Origin: JAJBWD01 sp041670885
GTDB taxonomy: Bacteria > Bacillota > Clostridia > Clostridiales > Clostridiaceae
Direction of reading: 5' to 3'
Assembly (NCBI GenBank): GCA_041670885.1
Contig: JBAXYJ010000117.1
Span: 1 to 8,712 of the forward strand
DNA: 8,712 bases
Every line of letters begins with the position of its first letter. The stretch's first letter is position 1. Positions 4,966 to 8,712 of this stretch are shown in pieces. Made by a program: the position numbers and the translations under genes. Under the pieces are notes generated by a model. That model was given only the letters and a program-made list of their open reading frames with translations, had not been told where the DNA came from and did no database searches.

Positions 4966-6738
4966 TTGAAAGTAGGTAAAGTTATAAAAGTCTCAGGCCC
5001 TCTTGTTGTTGCAGATAATATGGATGAGGCAAATATATATGACGTTGTAAAGGTAAGCGAGAATGGACTAATTGGCGAAATCATAGAAATGAGAGGAGAC
5101 AAGGCATCTATTCAGGTATATGAGGAAACATCCGGAATAGGACCAGGAGACCCTGTGTACACAACATTTGAACCTCTTAGCGTAGAATTGGGACCGGGAC
5201 TCATTGAGTCTATGTTTGATGGAATTCAAAGACCTCTTAATGGAATTATGGCTCAAGTTGGTGCCTTTATTACAAAAGGAGTTAATGTTCCTTCATTAAA
5301 CAGAGAAAAGAAATATCATTTTGTACCAAAAGTCTCCATTGGAGATATGGTTCAAAATGGAGATATATTAGGCACAGTTCAGGAGACAGCAGTAATAGAA
5401 CATAGAATTTTAGTCCCATACAAGGTGACTGGTAAAATAGTTTCCATAGAAGAGGGAGACTATACTATAACTGATATAGTTTGCAAATTAGAAATAAAAG
5501 ATGGAATTAAAGAGCTTACTATGATGCAAAAATGGCCTGTAAGACGGGGAAGACCATATGCTAAAAAGCTTAACCCTGTAGAGCCTATGGTTACAGGTCA
5601 AAGAGTTATTGATACATTTTTTCCAGTGACTAAGGGAGGAACAGCTTGTGTTCCGGGACCTTTCGGCAGCGGCAAAACAGTAGTGCAGCATCAGCTTGCT
5701 AAATGGGCAGATGCCGAGATAATTGTTTACATAGGCTGCGGTGAAAGAGGAAATGAAATGACAGACGTTCTTAATGAATTCCCAGAGCTTAAAGATCCGA
5801 AAACCGGGGAGCCATTAATGAAAAGAACAGTACTTATAGCAAATACTTCAAATATGCCGGTGGCTGCCAGAGAAGCATCTATATACACCGGAATTACAAT
5901 AGCAGAATATTTCAGAGACATGGGTTACTCAGTAGCACTTATGGCGGATTCTACCTCCAGATGGGCAGAAGCTCTTCGTGAAATGTCAGGAAGACTTGAA
6001 GAAATGCCTGGTGAAGAAGGATATCCGGCCTACTTGGGATCTAGAGCTGCAGACTTTTATGAAAGAGCCGGGAAAGTTGTATGCTTAGGAAAAGACGCAA
6101 GAGAAGGAGCATTAACCGCAATTGGAGCTGTATCCCCTCCAGGAGGAGACTTATCAGAGCCAGTAACTCAGGCAACGCTAAGAATTGTTAAAGTATTCTG
6201 GGGACTAGATTCACAGCTGGCTTATGCAAGACATTTCCCTGCAATTAACTGGCTTGACTCTTACTCATTATATAATGACAAAGTAGGAGCATGGATGGAT
6301 GAAAATGTAGCGCCAGACTGGACAGAGCTTACAACAAAGGCTATGTCACTACTTCAGGATGAAGCTAACCTTCAGGAAATAGTTAGACTTGTAGGTATAG
6401 ATGCACTTTCAGAAGTGGATAGACTAAAGCTGGAGGTAGCTAAATCAATAAGAGAAGATTTTCTTCAGCAGAATGCCTTCCACGAAACTGACACATATGC
6501 ATCATTAAATAAACAGCACCAAATGCTCAAACTAGTATTAAAATATGGCATTGAGGCTGAAAAAGCTTTAAAAGCAGGAGTATATTTAAAAGAAATTCTA
6601 AGCATGGGGATCCGTGATAAAATAGCAAGAGCAAAATACGTTCATGAGGATGAAATAGAAAAGCTTGCTGAAGTTTCAGATACTTTAGAGAAAGATATGG
6701 AGAAATTAGTAAGCCAAGGAGGGGTAGTGAATGCTTAA
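4966..6738 (+). CDS. ntpA: V-type ATPase catalytic subunit A
   Basis: This 590-residue subunit carries the catalytic nucleotide sites, located at A/B interfaces of the A3B3 head. An N-terminal beta-barrel comes first. The insertion typical of A subunits (about 110-190) follows, then the nucleotide-binding domain with Walker A GPFGSGKT (231-238; K237, T238). The catalytic glutamate is E260 in GCGERGNEM, aligned with E261 of E. hirae. Also visible are DSTSRWAEALREMSGRLEEM, the PPGGDLSEPVTQ segment and the alpha/beta family signature PAINWLDSYS (425-434). The C-terminal helical domain is complete. Length is nearly that of E. hirae NtpA (593). Eukaryotic A subunits have a regulatory cysteine in the P-loop; here it is S235, so that redox switch is absent. 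The start TTG 4966 gives MKVGKVIKVSGPLVV as in homologues. The final 8 bp overlap ntpB. Confidence 0.98.
   Translation: MKVGKVIKVSGPLVVADNMDEANIYDVVKVSENGLIGEIIEMRGDKASIQVYEETSGIGPGDPVYTTFEPLSVELGPGLIESMFDGIQRPLNGIMAQVGAFITKGVNVPSLNREKKYHFVPKVSIGDMVQNGDILGTVQETAVIEHRILVPYKVTGKIVSIEEGDYTITDIVCKLEIKDGIKELTMMQKWPVRRGRPYAKKLNPVEPMVTGQRVIDTFFPVTKGGTACVPGPFGSGKTVVQHQLAKWADAEIIVYIGCGERGNEMTDVLNEFPELKDPKTGEPLMKRTVLIANTSNMPVAAREASIYTGITIAEYFRDMGYSVALMADSTSRWAEALREMSGRLEEMPGEEGYPAYLGSRAADFYERAGKVVCLGKDAREGALTAIGAVSPPGGDLSEPVTQATLRIVKVFWGLDSQLAYARHFPAINWLDSYSLYNDKVGAWMDENVAPDWTELTTKAMSLLQDEANLQEIVRLVGIDALSEVDRLKLEVAKSIREDFLQQNAFHETDTYASLNKQHQMLKLVLKYGIEAEKALKAGVYLKEILSMGIRDKIARAKYVHEDEIEKLAEVSDTLEKDMEKLVSQGGVVNA
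6716..6724 (+). promoter_or_regulatory. Ribosome binding site of ntpB inside the ntpA end
   Basis: AAGGAGGGG lies within the last codons of ntpA (encoding Gln-Gly-Gly), with the GGAGG core 8 nt before ATG 6731. It is the strongest match in the catalytic half of the operon and compares with a much weaker start at ntpA, although A and B are needed in equal numbers. The ATGCTTAA overlap suggests coupling as well as fresh initiation. Confidence 0.7.
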
Positions 6739-8113
6739 GGAGTACAGAACTGTAAAAGAGGTAGTTGGCCCCTTAATGGTTGTAGATAATGTAGAAGGCG
6801 TAAAGTACGATGAATTAGTTGAAATTGAAATGCAGACAGGAGAGCTAAGGCGTGGAAAGGTTCTGGAAGTAGATGGAAGTAAAGCTATGGTTCAGCTGTT
6901 TGAAGGCTCTTCTGGAATTAACCTAAAGGGAACTAAAGCAAGATTTTTAGGAAAGCCCTTAGAGCTGGGTGTTTCAACAGATATGCTGGGAAGAGTATTT
7001 GATGGACTTGGAAGACCAAAGGACGGGGGACCTAAAATCATACCGGATAAAAAGCTGGATATAAATGGTTCGCCAATAAACCCTGTGGCAAGAAACTACC
7101 CATCAGAATTTATTCAGACAGGAATATCTGCTATAGATGGTCTTAATACGTTAGTCAGAGGACAGAAGCTTCCTGTTTTTTCAGGATCAGGTCTTCCTCA
7201 TGCTCAGCTGGCAGCACAGATTGCAAGGCAGGCAAAGGTATTAAACTCAGATTCTAAATTTGCTGTTGTGTTTGCTGCTATTGGTATAACCTTTGAAGAG
7301 GCACAGTTCTTTATTGATGATTTCACAAAAACGGGAGCTATAGACAGGGCAGTTCTGTTTATTAATTTAGCTAATGACCCGGCAATAGAGAGAATAGCAA
7401 CGCCACGAATGGCACTTACTGCCGCTGAATATTTAGCATTTGAAAAAGGGATGCATGTCCTTGTTATATTAACTGACCTTACAAATTACTGTGAAGCATT
7501 AAGAGAAGTTTCGGCTGCAAGAAAAGAGGTTCCGGGAAGAAGAGGATATCCGGGATATCTTTATACTGACCTATCTTCAATATATGAAAGAGCTGGAAGA
7601 ATTAAGGGAAGAGAAGGATCTATAACACAGATTCCTATTCTTACAATGCCTGAAGATGATAAAACTCACCCAATTCCAGATTTAACTGGATATATTACAG
7701 AGGGACAGATTATACTAAGCAGAGAATTATACAAAAAGGGAATAAATCCCCCAATAGATGTTCTGCCTTCTCTATCCAGACTTAAGGATAAGGGTATAGG
7801 AAAAAATAAAACCAGAGAAGACCATGCAGATACAATGAATCAGCTGTTTGCAGCCTATGCTCAGGGAAAACAGGCAAAGGAACTGGCAGTTATTCTTGGT
7901 GAATCTGCACTTTCAGATTCAGATAAGCTTTTTGCTAAATTTGCAGAAGCTTTTGAGAAGGAATATGTATCCCAGGGCTTTAACTCAAATAGAACTATTG
8001 AAGAAACATTAAATCTTGGGTGGAAGCTATTATCTATACTGCCAAGGACAGAATTAAAGAGAATCAGAGATGAATTCTTAGAAAAGTATATGGATAACAG
8101 AAAGGGTGAGTAG
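6731..8113 (+). CDS. ntpB: V-type ATPase non-catalytic subunit B
   Basis: This 460-residue partner of NtpA alternates with it in the A3B3 head. It is related to F-type alpha/beta subunits but has lost the Walker A loop: the position reads SGSGLPH (151-157), with no GKT, so it does not hydrolyse ATP itself. It supplies the arginine finger to the neighbouring catalytic site: R350 in PSLSRLKDKG, the same number as the experimentally known R350 of E. hirae NtpB. Other signatures are GRVFDGLGRP, RRGYPGYLYTDLSSIYERAGR and the C-terminal ESALSDSDK and LPRTELKRI segments. Length agrees with E. hirae (458). The start ATG 6731 overlaps the end of ntpA by 8 bp and has a strong AAGGAGG site. ntpD follows after only 2 bp. 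Confidence 0.98.
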   Translation: MLKEYRTVKEVVGPLMVVDNVEGVKYDELVEIEMQTGELRRGKVLEVDGSKAMVQLFEGSSGINLKGTKARFLGKPLELGVSTDMLGRVFDGLGRPKDGGPKIIPDKKLDINGSPINPVARNYPSEFIQTGISAIDGLNTLVRGQKLPVFSGSGLPHAQLAAQIARQAKVLNSDSKFAVVFAAIGITFEEAQFFIDDFTKTGAIDRAVLFINLANDPAIERIATPRMALTAAEYLAFEKGMHVLVILTDLTNYCEALREVSAARKEVPGRRGYPGYLYTDLSSIYERAGRIKGREGSITQIPILTMPEDDKTHPIPDLTGYITEGQIILSRELYKKGINPPIDVLPSLSRLKDKGIGKNKTREDHADTMNQLFAAYAQGKQAKELAVILGESALSDSDKLFAKFAEAFEKEYVSQGFNSNRTIEETLNLGWKLLSILPRTELKRIRDEFLEKYMDNRKGE

Positions 8114-8115
8114 CT

Positions 8116-8712
8116 ATGAGGCTAAATGTAAACCCTACAAGAATGGAACTAACCAAGCTTAAGAAGAGACTGGTAACTGCGACCCGCGGTCATAAGCTTT
8201 TAAAAGATAAGCAGGATGAGCTGATGAGAAGATTCATTCAGCTTATTAAGTACAATAATGAGCTTAGAAAAAATGTTGAAGGCAAGCTTTCAAAATCCTT
8301 TATGGATTTTACTATGGCAAGAGCTGCCATGTCTTCAGAATTTTTAGAGGAAGCTATTTGCCTTCCAAAGGAAAAAATATCTGTAGATATAGGAAAGAAA
8401 AATATCATGAGCGTTAATGTTCCTGTAATGCAGTTTAAAAGGGAAATGGAGGGCGATGAGGGAAGTATATATCCCTATGGTTTTGCCTTTACATCACCAG
8501 TTTTAGACGATTCTATAAAAAATCTTTATGATATCCTGCCAGACCTATTGGAATTAGCTGAAGTAGAAAAATCCTGTCAGCTTATGGCAGACGAAATTGA
8601 AAAGACAAGACGAAGAGTAAACGCCTTAGAGTATAGAACCATACCACAACTTATTGAAACAATAGATTTTATTAGAATGAAGCTGGATGAAAATGAAAGA
8701 GGAAACCTGACA
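8116..8712 (+). CDS. ntpD: V-type ATPase central-axle subunit D (3' end outside window)
   Basis: This frame is open from ATG 8116 to the window end, giving 199 codons without a stop. The protein is the long coiled-coil axle that turns inside the A3B3 head and is held by NtpG and NtpC. The N terminus MRLNVNPTRMELTKLKKRL and the following RGHKLLKDKQDEL are hallmark sequences of the D family. The middle (about 100-150) is the less helical part between two long helices, and the C-terminal helix contains RRRVNALEYRTIPQL with E..R.N.L. E. hirae NtpD has about 210 residues, so only some 10-25 residues should be missing. The start is 2 bp after the ntpB stop; GGGTGAG at 8104-8110, inside ntpB, serves as the ribosome binding site. 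The end is truncated by the window and not by a mutation. Confidence 0.97.
   Translation, partial: MRLNVNPTRMELTKLKKRLVTATRGHKLLKDKQDELMRRFIQLIKYNNELRKNVEGKLSKSFMDFTMARAAMSSEFLEEAICLPKEKISVDIGKKNIMSVNVPVMQFKREMEGDEGSIYPYGFAFTSPVLDDSIKNLYDILPDLLELAEVEKSCQLMADEIEKTRRRVNALEYRTIPQLIETIDFIRMKLDENERGNLT

Noticed and set aside
7181..7201. Loss of Walker A in NtpB as a sign of a damaged gene
   Set aside because: A degenerate SGSGLPH loop is normal for non-catalytic B subunits of V/A-type ATPases.
1..8712. Search for an undescribed system, mobile element, CRISPR array, tRNA or riboswitch
   Set aside because: All but the first 241 bases are filled by nine recognisable ATPase genes in a known order, and I saw no regular CRISPR-like repeats, transposase or structured RNA.

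Overview
The window carries most of one operon, all on the + strand, encoding a bacterial V-type (A/V-type) rotary ATPase of the Enterococcus hirae Ntp kind. The DNA is AT-rich, the codons are clostridial in style (AGA for arginine, ATA for isoleucine) and the ribosome binding sites are strong and purine-rich. Together with this operon type these features suggest an anaerobic low-GC Firmicute, probably Clostridia or a relative. I cannot name the genus from the sequence alone.

Layout. Positions 1-54 read as a short open tail that may be the end of an upstream gene. Positions 55-241 are non-coding and contain a good vegetative promoter (TTGAAA, 17 bp, TATAAT) followed, in the predicted 5' leader, by a perfect 8-bp inverted repeat. 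Then come nine tightly packed genes: ntpF (peripheral stalk, 242-568), ntpI (membrane subunit a, 555-2510), ntpK (proteolipid c, 2527-3018), ntpE (peripheral stalk, 3034-3633), ntpC (subunit d, 3646-4647), ntpG (central-stalk F, 4640-4948), ntpA (catalytic, 4966-6738), ntpB (non-catalytic, 6731-8113) and ntpD (central stalk, from 8116, cut by the window end). The gaps are 2-17 bp and three gene pairs overlap, so a single transcript with coupled translation is expected. The order matches ntpF-I-K-E-C-G-A-B-D of E. hirae.

How it works. NtpA and NtpB form the A3B3 head that binds and hydrolyses (or makes) ATP. NtpD and NtpG form the rotating axle, and NtpC couples the axle to the ring of NtpK. 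NtpI holds the ion half-channels, and NtpE/NtpF form the peripheral stalks that stop the head from turning. NtpK keeps every residue known to bind Na+ in the E. hirae ring, so a sodium-translocating enzyme is the best prediction. Whether it mainly pumps Na+ out or makes ATP cannot be told from sequence.

I found no undescribed system. The points most worth a second look are the leader inverted repeat, the AGGT triplet repeat at the TTG start of ntpA, the 11-residue repeat in NtpF that is still visible in the DNA, and a change in base composition from the stalk/membrane genes to the catalytic genes.
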